From Brachionus rotundiformis (lineage: Eukaryota; Rotifera; Eurotatoria; Ploima; Brachionidae): a stretch of 64,000 nucleotides of DNA. The position numbers were made by a program, and so were the translations under genes. The notes below the pieces were generated by a model. It saw nothing but the letters and a program-made list of their open reading frames with translations, was not told the origin of the DNA and ran no database searches. Position 1 is the first letter of the stretch. The number at the start of each line of letters is the position of its first letter. The stretch is from contig JAESIW010000208.1 in NCBI GenBank assembly GCA_016802295.1, forward strand, positions 328,947 through 392,946, read 5' to 3'. This document shows positions 10,735 through 22,725 of this stretch, one piece after another.

Positions 10735-12014
10735 AAATGTAAATAATTGCTTTATAAAAATATCCAGTTATATGTTTAATTAAAAATCTTTTTTTTACTT
10801 TAAATTTATTTTTTAATAAAAATCTATTTGTTAATATTATTTTTTGTTTGTTAAATGACTATTTAAAATTTAAAGCTTTATCTTTAAATACTAATTAAAA
10901 AAAAAATTTATTTGTCTACTATTTTGTTTACATACAAATTCAATCGTTTCACACTAAAAGATGTCAAAGAATCGAACCAGAACAAGAGAAAGCCATGGAG
11001 AGCTTTAATAAATTTTGATGAAAAAAATAATTTGTAAAGAACTGTGTGATTATTGGAAAATGTTTAGTTTGGCACAAGATAAATAGATAAATGCAAAAAA
11101 TGTTACTAATGACAAAGACTTCTCTTTTTATCCTGGATATAACATAGTTCCATTTAATTGTTCCATAGTTTAGAGTTTTTGATATGAAAAGTCTAGTTAA
11201 CTCTTGGCTCTTAAGGTACCAGGTTTCTTTACATGGTTCTTATCTTTTACCATATATTTTTTTCCTGAGGATAACACGATTCCATTAATAATACCGCAGT
11301 CTTGATTCATTCTCTTTAAGAGATTTTAAACAGGCTTCTTATTATTAAAAGTCAGTGTTTAAGCAAACTTTTGGATCCTTGGTGATCAGATCCAAGGTTT
11401 CTTTACATGCTTCTGAGTCATTGTACCATCAACGTCTTTGAAAATATCACCACCTTTAAGCCACCTTTAAGACTTCGATTGATTTTAAAATAATATCAGG
11501 CAACTTGTTCCATTCTGACACCACAGCCACAGCACTTTATATTTACAGAAGGAATATTATTGGATCAAGAGCATACTCTTCTGTTTAAATGTGGGCCAAT
11601 TTTTTATATATTCACTAAAAATTTAAAAATAAAAATAAATTTTTTGAAACCAATATCATGACTTCGAGAATTAATCTAGAATTATTATTTTTATAAATAG
11701 TATTTATTAAGTAAGTTTATATTTTATTTTTTCTTTCTTTAGAACGAATTTATTTAGCAACTAATGGTAGATAATGAAAATGACAGAGCTGATTTCAGAT
11801 TATAAATCTAAAAAGTAAAGCGAATAATAAAAAATTAATCATTTTAAAAAATCATGAAATTTTATTTGAATAGTATGATTTTTTTTTTATTAAAGTTAAA
11901 AAAAATTTTGTTAATTTAACATTAAGGTGACTTTTAAATATACCAAATTTCATTCTGATTTAAGTATAAATATGTTTGATTTTAAAATGCTTTTTTAATT
12001 TATAAAAAACTAAA
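10735..12014. other. Intergenic spacer with LINE tail
   Basis: No gene seen between the pseudophosphatase and the lipocalin. About 10941-10990 is similar to 13568-13615, part of the local duplication described at 13370. A CR1-like LINE tail is at about 11200-11600. Confidence 0.6.
11200..11600 (-). mobile_element. CR1/Jockey-like LINE 3' fragment
   Basis: The minus strand encodes VSEWNKLPDIILKS, the C-terminal block seen in other CR1-like copies of this window (for example near 21620). Frames are broken. Part of it (about 11401-11450) recurs near 13721-13760. Confidence 0.5.
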
Positions 12015-12726
12015 ATGAATTACTTTAAAATATTATGCTTGCTGATTTTGGTCATTGGTATAAACACATCGATGATCAATCATAAAAGAAAATGTCCTGA
12101 TCTCAAGCCTATGAATGGATTCAAAATTGAACAAGTAATTCAATTAATCAAAAATATTTTTGCTAAATAAATAATAAAAAAGCTTTTGGGTAATTGGAAT
12201 TTGAAGATGATTTCTTACAGTGATGGAACTATTGTGGATGCATCATGCTTTAGAAACAATCATTCACTTGAGGATCCAAACACTCTCAGAATGGACATAG
12301 AATACTTTTTGTACAAAATCTGATTATATTTTGGCTATAACTTTTTAACTTTGTTCTGACTAAAGATCAAATGGAACAGTGTTTAGAAGGACACAAAGAA
12401 GAGAAATAGATTCATCTAGACCAGGTGTCTTTTTGAGCAAATCCGAAAAGACACATTATGGTTTTTTCGGTAATGCGTATAAAAAAGAAGTTACCACCGA
12501 ATCGATTGTGCTTCATATTGACAATGATTTAGAACTGAGATATGCTTGCACACAGCTTAATCACTTTTGGTACTCTGATGCTGAATACTATTTCTATATA
12601 TCAATAAAAAATAGAAATTTTGATAGTTTTTCAAAGCTTGTTCCATTGTTTGAGAAGATAAAATCAATTCCTGAAGATTTAAACAGAGTACAGTTCCTAA
12701 AAAATGATATATCTTGTACTAATTAG
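12015..12726 (+). CDS. Secreted lipocalin-like protein
   Basis: Three exons: 12015-12134, 12183-12310, 12366-12726; 609 nt, 202 residues, phases 0 and 2 agree. The protein starts with a signal peptide (MNYFKILCLLILVIGINTS). The mature part opens CPDLKPMNGFKIEQLLGNWN, which matches the lipocalin motif CP....F....YLGxWY used by apolipoprotein D and related carriers of small hydrophobic ligands. Further on are YACTQLNHFW and a final cysteine (DISCTN) that could pair as in ApoD-like proteins. The usual tyrosine after the GxW motif is not kept, so the ligand cannot be guessed. Length fits the family. Start chosen because it gives a clean signal peptide; the splice joins restore SNGTVFRRTQRRE. Confidence 0.75.
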
Positions 12727-13369
12727 TTAAGCCACTTGTTAGAATGCGGCAGCAGGAACTACTAACTAATTAATATAAAACTTAGATAATGAAATATTTA
12801 TAAATAAATTTTTAAAAAATAAAATTTTATATTTTAATACTCAATTTTAATTTTTTACTTTAATTTTGTTAAAAAACCTCAAAAAATAAATAATAATATA
12901 AAAATTTGGACAAGAACTAATGACAAAAGGTGCATCATTTTTTCAGCTACTGCGAGAAGTATTCTTCTAGATTCTTTTTCCAAATTTATTGTTTTTTTTG
13001 TACCCTATTTTGCGATGATTACAATTGTTTTTAATTAATCTTTAAACTCTTTTAACTTTCGATGATTTACATTCTTGAAGATATTCAAAAATTTTTCTCC
13101 TTAATTAAAAACTAGCAACAATTTAATAATTACAAAGATATTAAATTTAGGTACTTAGTTTTAAATTAGCTTTCATTCTTTAATAAAAAGTTTTATTTTT
13201 TAAAAAGTAGTGTCTTTCTAATTAAATTAATGTACAACAATTTATTTATGTATAATCTTAATAATTGGAGAATTTTTTTTAATAATCGGGGAAAAAATAA
13301 AAATTTTGGGATATTTTATTCAAATTTTTCTGGTATCGATTTTGATGGCCGATTTTCTTTCCTAAATAA
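12727..13369. other. AT-rich spacer
   Basis: No gene. Near 12745 a short piece (GCGGCAGCAGGAACTACTAA) resembles the conserved 3' end of the CR1-like LINEs (tgtcgcagcgagaactact), so a LINE tail probably inserted here and decayed. Confidence 0.45.
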
Positions 13370-13615
13370 ACAGATGGCATCTTTATTGGCAATAAATTTC
13401 ATAAATTACAGACAAGCTCAAATAGAAAGAACCATTAATGTGAACATGTCTTCCCATACAGTCTTGTCAAAACTTCCCAATTTGATCAATGACCAAATTA
13501 ATAAAGACTCTTTCACTTCGAGCTTCAAGACTTATTTTTTGATTGAAGACAATCCACTTGCCAACTTATTTCACAATAAAAGATGTCAAAGAATCAAACC
13601 AGAACAATAGAAAGC
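13370..13615 (+). pseudogene. Duplicated 3' fragment of the pseudophosphatase gene
   Basis: Positions 13374-13545 repeat the last exon of the gene at 10440-10734 with only scattered substitutions (ASLLAINFINYRQAQIE is shared). The copy then jumps to sequence matching 10943-10990 and stops. It lacks the rest of both PTP domains and has no start of its own beyond an AT-rich ORF that runs in from 13230. It is most simply a broken local duplication. A weak copy of the LINE tail at 11401-11450 follows at 13721-13760, so the copied block probably spanned about 1 kb. Confidence 0.7.
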
Positions 13616-15095
13616 CAAAAAAATGGTCCGTCAAATGTAAGGATGATGATTAAAAGTAATTTGGAAAAAAAGATGTGGTATTTGGAACAAGTTGAGTTAT
13701 CGAACAATGAAATCAATTGTTCTGAGTCGCTGTACCATCAATGTCTTTGAAAATATCATTGGAAAAAAGTCTAAAAGCAAGACAGAACAAAGTGATTGAT
13801 AAATGGAAGTGAAGCAAAAAATGCGGTTCCAAAATAGTCAAATAATCACAATGGTCAGAAACAAGGAAAATTGGATTTTCCATCAACTGTTTATATCTCA
13901 ATCAAAATTTGTTATTTTTAATTGAGTGGGAAATGTCTTGGCCACTCTGACTGGTGTTGATTTCATATAGAAAAGTTTTGATTCAAAATCTATCGAATAT
14001 TCAACCCCTTGTGCATTTCATATCTTAACATTTATTCATTCTTTTCATTACCAAATTTTGTATCAATTAAAATACCAGAGTCTAATATCTAAAATACACA
14101 TACCATATTACAAAAGATTCGTCTATAATAAGTCATACTCATTTAACTGTCTATTATTACTTTTTTTTTAACTGTTGTATCATTCCGAATTATCAACTTG
14201 CTTTTTTTTTTCAAAAAAAGTCTACTTAATTCTAAAATTAATTTTTGTTAAATCAATTATTTTTTAATTTCTAGTTGAAATTTTTTCTTAAAGTTTTGGC
14301 TCGATACTGAAAAACAAATAATAAATAATAAATGATTTTATTTAAACTTTTTAATTCACTTTTCATTTGATTAAATATGCCATATATTAAATAAATTAAA
14401 ATTTTTTTAAAAATTATTATTTATAAAAAATAGTTAAAAAGAATTTCTTGTTCTGTTTGAAAAGATAGCTGATTACAGCATGATACAAGTAGAGATAAAG
14501 TATTGGAGCCCAAGAAGACCCAAGAGGTTTTTGGAATTTATTTTCAAGATTTTGTATTATCTTGATCAAGAAATTTGGTAAATTTTTTGATACCTATGTT
14601 TTAACAATTTTGCCAATTTCTAAATACTTAAAAATGATTATTTGATTAAATTTGACCAAAAAACTTGTATCTTTTAGTGTTAGTTCAAATTCCTTATGAT
14701 TTTATATGCAAACTCGAATTGAATTAACTTGACACTTGTCTTCTTTTGGTGCTATTAATATATATGAAATTATTTTTTATCAACTTTTGATATTCTTAAA
14801 ATAAATAAATTCTTTTTTAATGTATTTGTTAAAGAAAAGATTTATTCAATAGATTCATTAACTATACTGAGATACGATATTATTGTAGACAGTTGTTAAA
14901 AAAGGCATTTTGAAATAATTAATGAAGCTTTAAAAATTTTGGATTAATTATTGAAATTCAGATGAATAACAGTACTTATTAATAAATATGTCTTTGATAT
15001 AAGATGATGATACACTTAAATCCAAAAAGATATAAATAAAAAATGTAATTCAGAGAAGAAAATAACCTAAGTGTGGAAGACGAGTTACTATAAAG
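13616..15095. other. Intergenic AT-rich sequence
   Basis: Apart from the LINE-like scrap at 13715-13760, I see no gene, RNA or clear repeat here. Confidence 0.5.
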
Positions 15096-17292
15096 TAATT
15101 TTTTGGCGTGTACAGATTCTGTCTTCTTTAGCAATTAAATCAGATTTAGATAACTTAATTTTTTTTTGATTATTTTTTTCATTTCTAATACGAAACGAAA
15201 TAGAGGCAAGGGTTTCCATGCTTTTATCCATGGTCAATTTTGGAGATCAGTTCATTTTTGTTTTAATATTAAAGAAAAGTTTTCCAATTTAATTAAATTA
15301 ATGTATATTTTGAACAAAAAATTATATTATCAATTCTCCTTGATATAAATTTAATTAAAATATAAGTTTTTGAGCGTTTTGAATTGGTACTTGATCCCTC
15401 TTTTGGTTCATGCATGAAAAAATCTTCTAGACCGTGTTTTATTTATAGAATGTATAAGAGAATCAAATAAATTATTAGATAATTTATTTCAAGAATGTTT
15501 AAAAAAGCTTATTAGTAAATCAAACATGAAAAATAAATTTAAAAATAATCAAGAGTTATCTAAAAAAATTTATTCGTCATTTATTCTTATTATTTTCTGT
15601 TATTAGCTAAAAAATATTTTAATTTTATTATTCATAAATTAGAAATAAAATATTTTTTTTGAATTTAGCTTGGCAAGCATTTTCTATTTTGAAAATAAGT
15701 CTTTGGAAAAATTAATTTCTCAAAACCTGTCACCACGAATAATTATCTATATTCAAAAAGTTCGAGCGTTTTTTAATATAATTTTGCCCGACAATTTTCT
15801 TTTTTTATTATTAAAAGAATGATAACTAGATAAAGGTGTTTAAAGTCTGTTTTAATCGGAATAATTAGTTTTGCTTATATTTGAAGGAAAAAATATTAAA
15901 AATCTTTGATTAATTAAATTCTAGTAAGCTTAAATAAGACTCCGAAATCATAATTTTAACCCAAAATAAAAAAAATTAAACATTAAGTTTTGCAATTAAT
16001 AACATAAAGAAATTCTTCAATTTTTGGTGAATTTTATATTTTTATTTTAAAATGTAACTTACTGAACAACAACAGTGATTACTAATTCCTATTATATAAC
16101 TAAAAATATCTGCTCATAAATTTTTTTTATTAACGAATGTATAAATTTTCACTTTTATAGATAAAAGCTGTTTTTTAATTAAAATATTCGTGCTTGTAGA
16201 TGCTAAACTACAGCTTGTCTGCTCAAGCTGAGAAGATAATATACTGTAAATATTGTAAAAAAAAAAACATAGTATCGGAGCTGAATCCACATCTTTGTAA
16301 TCACAAGTCAAAATTAAGCAAAAAGTATTTTTATGAAATTAATTTCAAATTTAAATTAATAAATTATTTTATGCATAGAAAAGATTTAAAATCAAAAAAA
16401 GTGAATGACGAAAATTTTAAAGTAAGAAAAAAGCGAAAATTAAAAAAAGGTAGACCGCCTAAAATAGATGCAGATCTTTTGCTCCAGCAGCTCAGGCAAA
16501 GTGTTTACTTGACCAAAGGTCAAACAAATGCAGATTTCATACAAACAAATGCTCCAATTGTCACCAAAATTGACCACTTGTTAAAAAACAAAAAATTAAA
16601 TTTAAAATGTTGGACAATTGAACAAGTGTCTGAGTTCATAAAATCTATTCCGGGTTGTCACCACTTGCACTCTTGTTTTAGAGATCAAGTAAATTTTGAT
16701 CACAAAACATAAATTTTATTTTTTTTTAACTAATAAATTTTTTTGTTTCTAAACTAGTTAATAGACGGTGAAGCATTAATGATAATTGATATTTCTGACA
16801 TGATTAAGTATTTGAATATTAAATTCGGACCAGCACTAAAAATTTATAATTATATAAAAATTTTAAAAATAAATTTTCTTTAGTTTTCGAAATTTTAAAT
16901 AAATTTTTTTTCAAATTTTAATGTAGATTTATTTAATATTGTGCTTGATTGCGTATAGATAAAACTTAAGCAAAATATAAATATACTGAGTTTAGTGAAG
17001 TAATTTCATAAAATAATGGTTTTTCATAAACCGAGTTTTTTTTTGTTTATATTAAATAGATAATAAAAATAGTTTATATTTTATTTTTTTACAAAAAAAA
17101 CATAAATTATAAGTTTGAATTTTATTTTTTATTTTAGCAGCCAATCATAGACATAGATTTCTTTAAGGAACCCTTTTCTACGCTCTCTACAACGAAAATC
17201 TTGAAAATAATATTATTTAAAATTTATCTTTAAGTGGATCTTTATATATCATTTAATAACAAAAGACAGATTCTGTACACACCAAAAAATTA
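15096..17292. mobile_element. Possible DNA element bounded by degenerate inverted repeats
   Basis: 15096-15123 and 17265-17292 are inverted copies (26 of 28 bases), reading inwards from TAATTTTTTGG and ending TCTGTC. Weaker similarity seems to continue inwards for over 100 bp on both sides (an AGGGTTTCC-like block near 15208 and its counterpart near 17170). The region encloses the SAM gene at 16200-16883. No transposase or target duplication is visible, except that both outer ends start with TA. It could instead be two unrelated decayed copies facing each other. Confidence 0.4.
16200..16883 (+). CDS. AT-hook and SAM-domain protein, Polycomb (polyhomeotic-like) type
   Basis: Two exons, 16200-16688 and 16758-16883, joined in phase 0, encode about 204 residues. 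Near the N-terminus is a Cys pair with a later Cys (YCKYCKKKN...HLCNH), possibly a worn FCS zinc finger. A basic stretch with KKGRPPKI, an AT-hook-like minor-groove binder, lies near residue 80. From about residue 138 to the end is a SAM domain: CWTIEQVSEFIKSIPGC, then across the intron LIDGEALMIIDISDMI and KFGPALKIYNYIKIL. The pattern W(S/T)xxxVxxFI..(L/I)PGC...(I)DGxALxx......GPALKI is typical of polyhomeotic, Scm and L3MBTL SAM domains, which polymerise in Polycomb complexes in the nucleus. The protein is far shorter than polyhomeotic. An acceptor-like TTGTAG directly precedes the ATG, so an upstream exon or trans-splicing is possible. Confidence 0.75.
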
Positions 17293-17650
17293 TCTTGGGT
17301 TATCGCTGAATGGAAGTCCTCTTGAGAATATTTATTTTGATTTTAGTTCTTTTTAATGTTGCTTTACTAAGTCCATAATTATCTTATATTAAAGACATAT
17401 AAATTAATATATACTGTTGTTCTGAATTTAAACAATTAATTCATAAATTTCATTAAAAAATTAAAACCTACTTTAAAATATTAAAATAATCAAAATTATA
17501 TTTATTTATCTAAACGAATTAGGAACCTAAAGAACTTATTTTTACCACATCTAAACTCAAACTTCGATACTTTTGGATAACATGCTTTAAAAACATTTAT
17601 TAACTAATGGTGGTAAGCTTTGAACCACATTTTTATGTTTCCATTTATTA
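16884..17650. other. AT-rich sequence
   Basis: Holds the right arm of the inverted repeat (17265-17292 and perhaps 17140-17264). Nothing else seen. Confidence 0.5.
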
Positions 17651-17654
17651 ATCA

Positions 17655-18600
17655 TTTATTTTTTTCGGTCCAGCTAATAAGCTTTTTTCCAATAATAAAC
17701 CAAGAACCATGTAATGAAACCTGATATATATTTGTCTAAAATGTCTTTGAATGCATTTGTTGAAGTTGCAGAAATGATACAGTTCGGTAGCTCATTCCAT
17801 AAGGATGCTACACTGTTTGTGAAGAAGTTTTCCTTTGGCTTTGACAGGCAGAGTTTCTTTCCGAGTCGGTTGGTGATCAATTTTTGGAGCCTGACTTAAA
17901 CCTGAACAGGCATGTAAATTAGCAATGTTCGCTTTGCTGACAATTTTGAAAAGTTGGATCAGGTCCCCTTTATTCCATCTACTTTCAACCAATTTTTGCT
18001 GATCTTAAGAGATAATCTAGATTTGCGAGACCAGGCAGTAGTTTAGTAGCCTTAAGCTAGACTTTTTCCATCTTTTTAATGTCTTTCTTTTGCAGAGGAT
18101 TCCAATCTGCTGTACAGTATTCAAGATGCGGCCTTACAAACGTAGTGCAGTCTTCTAAAGTTGTTATTAGTCTAGAATTTGAAGGCATCTTTGAGTTGCG
18201 CAATGACTTCATTTGCCGTCTGGATTGCCTTGTTTATCTGCTCAGTCCATTTGAGCTTACTTTTCATTATGATGCCTGAATCTCTTTCCACTGCTGAAGC
18301 ATCTATCTTAATGGTGAAAGATATTTGGGATGTGATGATGTGCCAAAACGCATAATTTTGCATTTCTTTTGGTTAAATTTCATTTGCCAAGTGTCAGCCA
18401 AGTTAGCTTTATTTTCAATTTACTTACAGTTACTCTTCTTTTTGTTAGAAAATTTTTGAACCAGTCTAGCCATAAGTTTCAAGTTTTGCCAGCAGGAATT
18501 TGTCTACCAAGCCTTGGCACAGTCAAGCAACACAACTAATGCTTGAGTACCTCGGCTTAGGGCTTCAGTGATGACGTCCAGACTTTCCAAAAAATTCTGC
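17655..18600 (-). mobile_element. CR1/Jockey-like LINE, 5'-truncated and broken
   Basis: On the minus strand several frames in succession give parts of the reverse-transcriptase C-terminal region: a piece with MKSKLKWTEQINKAIQTANE, then RWNKGDLIQLFKIVS, then FFTNSVASLWNELPNCI. The order matches the other CR1-like copies. Frameshifts and stops show that it is dead. It differs in sequence from the copies at 31.4 and 59 kb, so it is another family. Confidence 0.65.
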
Positions 18601-18949
18601 ATCAAAAATATTTTGGATTGCTCTTATTCTGGCTTTATTTTATTTCACTATTTTGCTATGTGAAACAAATGAATTTTTATTCAAACAAACGCGTTTAATA
18701 TTTTTAAAAAACAAAAATTATATGTCAAATATGATTAAGTTAGTAACTGTTTTGTTTCTTTGACAGCTAATTTGATCTAATTGAAACAAATACATACCTA
18801 AAAAAACTTTAAGAGCTTTTAAAGCTCATTCCGACAAGATGAGTTTATTGGTAATCTAAAAAAATTTTTTATTCATTACTTTTTTTTAGGAAAGTATAGT
18901 ACTAAATATCAAAATAGAAATAGAAAATTAAAAATAAATACAAAATATA

Positions 18950-19330
18950 TTTTTTAGATCTTTTTTGATCGGGCTGGTCTACCGCGTTTTTTCTTTATTA
19001 CCCAGTGATCATGGCCATGAACCTCTTTTGACATTTCTATCATTACTGCTGGATTAGTTTCCAAATAGGGTCCAATTTTAAGTCGAATAGCACATTTTGT
19101 ACATTAATAACATATTATATCTGCCTGCAATGTTTCTGTGGTTCTTTTTACAACCCAGTTATTTCCTTCAAATTCTCTATCGAGGCATCTTTTAGCTTCC
19201 TCCAAGGAGCGAAAACTACAGAAAAGAAAAATAACTTTTACCTTTTCCTCTTGTTTTTACTTAACTATTAGCTCCAAAGGCTTGATATTGAGATATGTTA
19301 TTAGGAATTTCTTCAATTAAAGACATTTTC
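18950..19330 (-). pseudogene. MULE/FLYWCH-like zinc-finger fragment with AT-hook
   Basis: Minus strand, from about 19210: FRSLEEAKRCLDREFEGNNW, then an in-frame TAA between two cysteine codons (CY-stop-CTKC), then LKIGPYLETN, HGHDH and KKKRGRPARSKKI before a stop. A C-x-x-C ... H-x-H arrangement in about 60 residues is typical of the FLYWCH-like finger at the N-terminus of Mutator-like transposases and their derivatives. A short ATG-led piece upstream (19323-19265) might be a first exon, but I could not join it in phase. With the internal stop I call it a relic; sequencing error or an unseen intron is possible. Confidence 0.4.
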
Positions 19331-20502
19331 TTCCCGAGTAAATTCCCGAGTTATTTTAAAGATTTATTTATTTATTTTATTAATTATATCGAACTAGAGA
19401 CAAAGCTACATTGGTATATATAAAAGTAAAATCAAAAGTGTTTATTTGATAAACAAAACAAGAAAGATAAAAAAAATTTGAAAGTGTCAATTTTTTTGAA
19501 CATTATGGGTTTAATTAATAAATATTTTAGGTTTTTTTGATTGTATAAGAGTTTCATTCCAATCAATTATTTATTAATAAATTAAAATAGTGACCAATTT
19601 AAATGTAATTGAAATTAATTACAAAAATAAACTAAAATGTTCTTATTTTGTTCCTAATTCAATATTTTAGTTTTTAGATTTCATATTATTGTTAATTACA
19701 AATATTATACGCGAATTTAAATTATATTTAAATAAAAACTTTTTTTTTTGTACAATTTTTTAAAAAAATATTTAACTCATCTCTTAACTTTCATCTCTTA
19801 ATTTTTGTGATTTAGACTTAAAACTGTAGCTTCAATAGCTTTGATGACTGGCTAACTGGAGCTGATGCATAAGTTCTTGTTTTACTAATTTTAATATAAT
19901 ATTTGTTTAGTCAAAGTACCTATGCCTAGAAGAGGACAATTTTATTTATTTAAGACATAATTTAGAAAGCTACTTCCACAGGCTTATCCGGGCGGTGAAA
20001 ACCCTATTTTCAGCCTGCATGCTTTGTGAAATTGAATCGACAATAAAAATTGAAAATAAAAAATTTACGACAAATTTTAATCAAAAAAAGTGAAAAAAGT
20101 TAAATTTGTCGCGATTATCTAGTAAATTCTCTAATTAAAAAAAGAGGACAAAGAATGCTTTTTTTTTTTTATTAAAAAAATAATTTGAAAATGGTGCCAA
20201 TAAATCAAAAGATCACTAATATGGGACCTGAAGACAACAAACTAATCTAATCGAAAGGTAAAAAAGTATTCATAATCATATAAGTGAACCTTGAAACACT
20301 ATTATTATTGAAATTGGATTGTTTTTTTTCATTTAGAAAAGAGATAACTTTTGATTTAATTAAATTGTATTAAATTACTTTTTTATTTATTTAAAAAAAA
20401 AACTATAAATTTCTATATGTCACAGTTACTTCTTGTGGTGCTGGGCATTGTCCTCTTTTAAAAAAGCAAATTAAAATTGAGCTACAGGTCATTTTAAAAC
20501 AA
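19331..20502. other. Intergenic AT-rich sequence
   Basis: No gene or structured element recognised. Confidence 0.5.
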
Positions 20503-21193
20503 TTACCCAAAATATAAGTTTTGTAATAACCCTGTATAATAAGAGGATCCACAGTCCCTGTGATCTATTCGTTGACTTTCCAGTAAATTTTGGTCATTAT
20601 CCATTAACTGGTATTCGGTAAAGAACTGATTGATCAAAAGTTTATAAATGTACCATGTTTCAACCTTAACTTTAGTTCTGAATATTTTTAACAGACGGCC
20701 TTGGTTTTGTGATTCGTAGGGTATATCACCATTATCATAGGCATATGCAGCAATTTCAATCAGATTATTTTCAGCACAATTGTCCACTTGCCCAGCAACA
20801 AATGGAGAATTAAAAATCAAACAGCTTTGTGCTCTTCTCCATATAAATCTATCTGAATCTTTATGATTTGAATTGAAAATACCACAGCGAACAGTTCCAT
20901 ATAATTTGTTCCATGAAGTGCTGCATAATTTACCTTTATCATCATCAGAAGGAAATAAATATTCAGCACAATTTGATGAAAACTTGATTCTTTTTACCAA
21001 TTCAGGACTAGTGTTCAATAAGCCGAGTCCCAAAAGTGATGAATAATGATTTCCAGGCTTTACACTCAAAATGGTTTCGTCTTAGTAGAATTAAGAGATA
21101 AAAAAATGGTAAGTATTTTCACTTTGACTCACTTTGGGCTGATATGCAATAAGCAAAGCTAAGAAGAAAAAAAAATTTTAAAATATTTCTCAT
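20503..21193 (-). CDS. Secreted six-cysteine protein of unknown family
   Basis: Two exons on the minus strand: 21193-21133 and 21080-20503, joined in phase 1, 639 nt, 212 residues. The first exon is a textbook signal peptide (MRNILKFFFLLSFAYCISAQ) and the donor is gtgagt. The mature protein has six cysteines (in NCAEY, LCSTS, RCGIF, SCLIF, NCAEN and DCGSS contexts), enough for three disulfides. It also has the strings KDSDRFIWRR and ENNLIEIAAYAYDNG. It ends at LYFG. I do not recognise the family: the alternating hydrophobic pattern suggests a beta-rich extracellular domain, perhaps lectin-like, but that is a guess. Upstream and downstream are LINE relics, not genes, so context gives no clue. 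It looks intact and expressed rather than decayed. Confidence 0.7.
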
Positions 21194-21540
21194 TTTAAAA
21201 TTCAAATTAAAAATTTAATTAGAAATAGAAAATTATTAATGATACTAATGGGAAAATGTCATTCTTTTATTTTAAAATAACAATAAATGATTAGATTAAG
21301 CATTTAATTTTAGTGGATTTTTTCTGCAGTTATTTGTCTCATCAAAAAAATAATTTTACATTTAAAAATATACAATTTATTTTTGGAAAATAAAATATCT
21401 ACATAAAAAGTTTAATTTTTTATTTACAATTATTTGTAGATCTTTGCTGAATATGGAATACTTGTTAGCCAAGATTTCTAAGCCAAAGCGCTTGCTTGAG
21501 GGATTAATTTAATAATAATAAAAAAGTTTTAACAATCTAG
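21194..21540. other. Spacer upstream of the secreted protein
   Basis: Should contain the promoter of the minus-strand gene; no motif can be singled out. Confidence 0.4.
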
Positions 21541-21544
21541 GGCT

Positions 21545-21870
21545 GCTGAGATCACTTGTGAAGGAAGCCAAGTGTGATAGCTGGATAACAATATACGAGA
21601 GGTAGCATAATAGTATTATTTTCAGTGATCTCAGAATGGAATAAGTTGCCTGATAGTCTTTTAAAATCCAAATCAATCGAAGTAGTCGAAGTGAGATTGA
21701 GATAGAACTGGACCCAATCTTTAGTATTAGGACAATTTCTTAACTTGAACAATTGGATCATATCACCCCTGATTCTTTGATTCAATTTAGAATCTGACCA
21801 AGATTTAGATATAGAATCAGAAGCAGCAAATCATCTAAATTGAAAGACTTGTAATGCTGTCATGAACCAA
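21545..21870 (-). mobile_element. CR1/Jockey-like LINE 3' fragment
   Basis: Minus-strand translation gives NQRIRGDMIQLFKL, the ERRxRGDxIxxxK block near the LINE C-terminus, and just below it VSEWNKLPDSLLKSKS in a shifted frame. Same family as the fragment at 11200-11600. Confidence 0.6.
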
Positions 21871-22059
21871 AAAAGAGAATTTTATTTTCTGAATGGATGT
21901 ACTAAGAAAAAAAAAATTTTTTTTAGTTAAACTTTTTTCAATTTTTATAATAATAATAGCTAATATTCTACGGTCAACTTAGTTAAACTTATTTAACAAA
22001 GCAAAATAACTAACATAGTCTCACTAAAGTAGACTTATAACTATTTTAATTCATTTCTG

Positions 22060-22725
22060 CCGACGTATTTGATTTAGACATCCGATGTAGGTAACGAATT
22101 CCATTTATTTACTATTCTGTTTGATAGGAAGTTTCTCTCTTCTTCAAATTTTGTTAGTTCCAAGCGAATTTGATGCTTAGCTTTTCTTACTCCTCGACTT
22201 GGACCTTCTTAATTCACTGAAGCACTAAACCATGGATCATAATACCAATCCACTTAACTGAATTTGTTTTATCAGATCACCACCCTTACGACTATCTTTT
22301 AGAGTTTCTAATCCCAGATTAGCTACCCTTGACTCATAGTTCGAATTTCTAATTTCGTTGCTCGTCTTTGTTCTTGTTCTAGTCTAAATATATCCTTTTT
22401 TAAGGAGGGATTCCAGGCAGACACACAGTATTTTAGATACACAGTAGTCTAGCATAAGTTTTGTAAAGTTGCAAGAACGATTGGGCATCCCAATAAACAA
22501 AAGTTTTCTTGAGCATTCCAAGCATGTTGTTGGCTTTATTTACACAGTTATCAATTTGACTATTCCACTTGAGTTTTTAGTTCACCATTACACCAAGGTC
22601 GCGCTAAGTAGTGTTCTCAGCTATTTAATCATCTTGTCAATATCCTCTTGCATTAGCATTTGATCGCTAGTATTTCTAATGACACTGATCAATTTACTGT
22701 CATCTGTATACAGCTAATAAAATTG
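22060..22725 (-). mobile_element. CR1/Jockey-like LINE fragment
   Basis: On the minus strand the pieces NKANNMLGMLKKTF, YLKYCVSAWNPSLKKDIF and a QRRATK-like block follow each other with frame breaks. This is the segment after the reverse-transcriptase palm. It lies close to the fragment at 21545-21870 and may be the same family. Confidence 0.6.
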
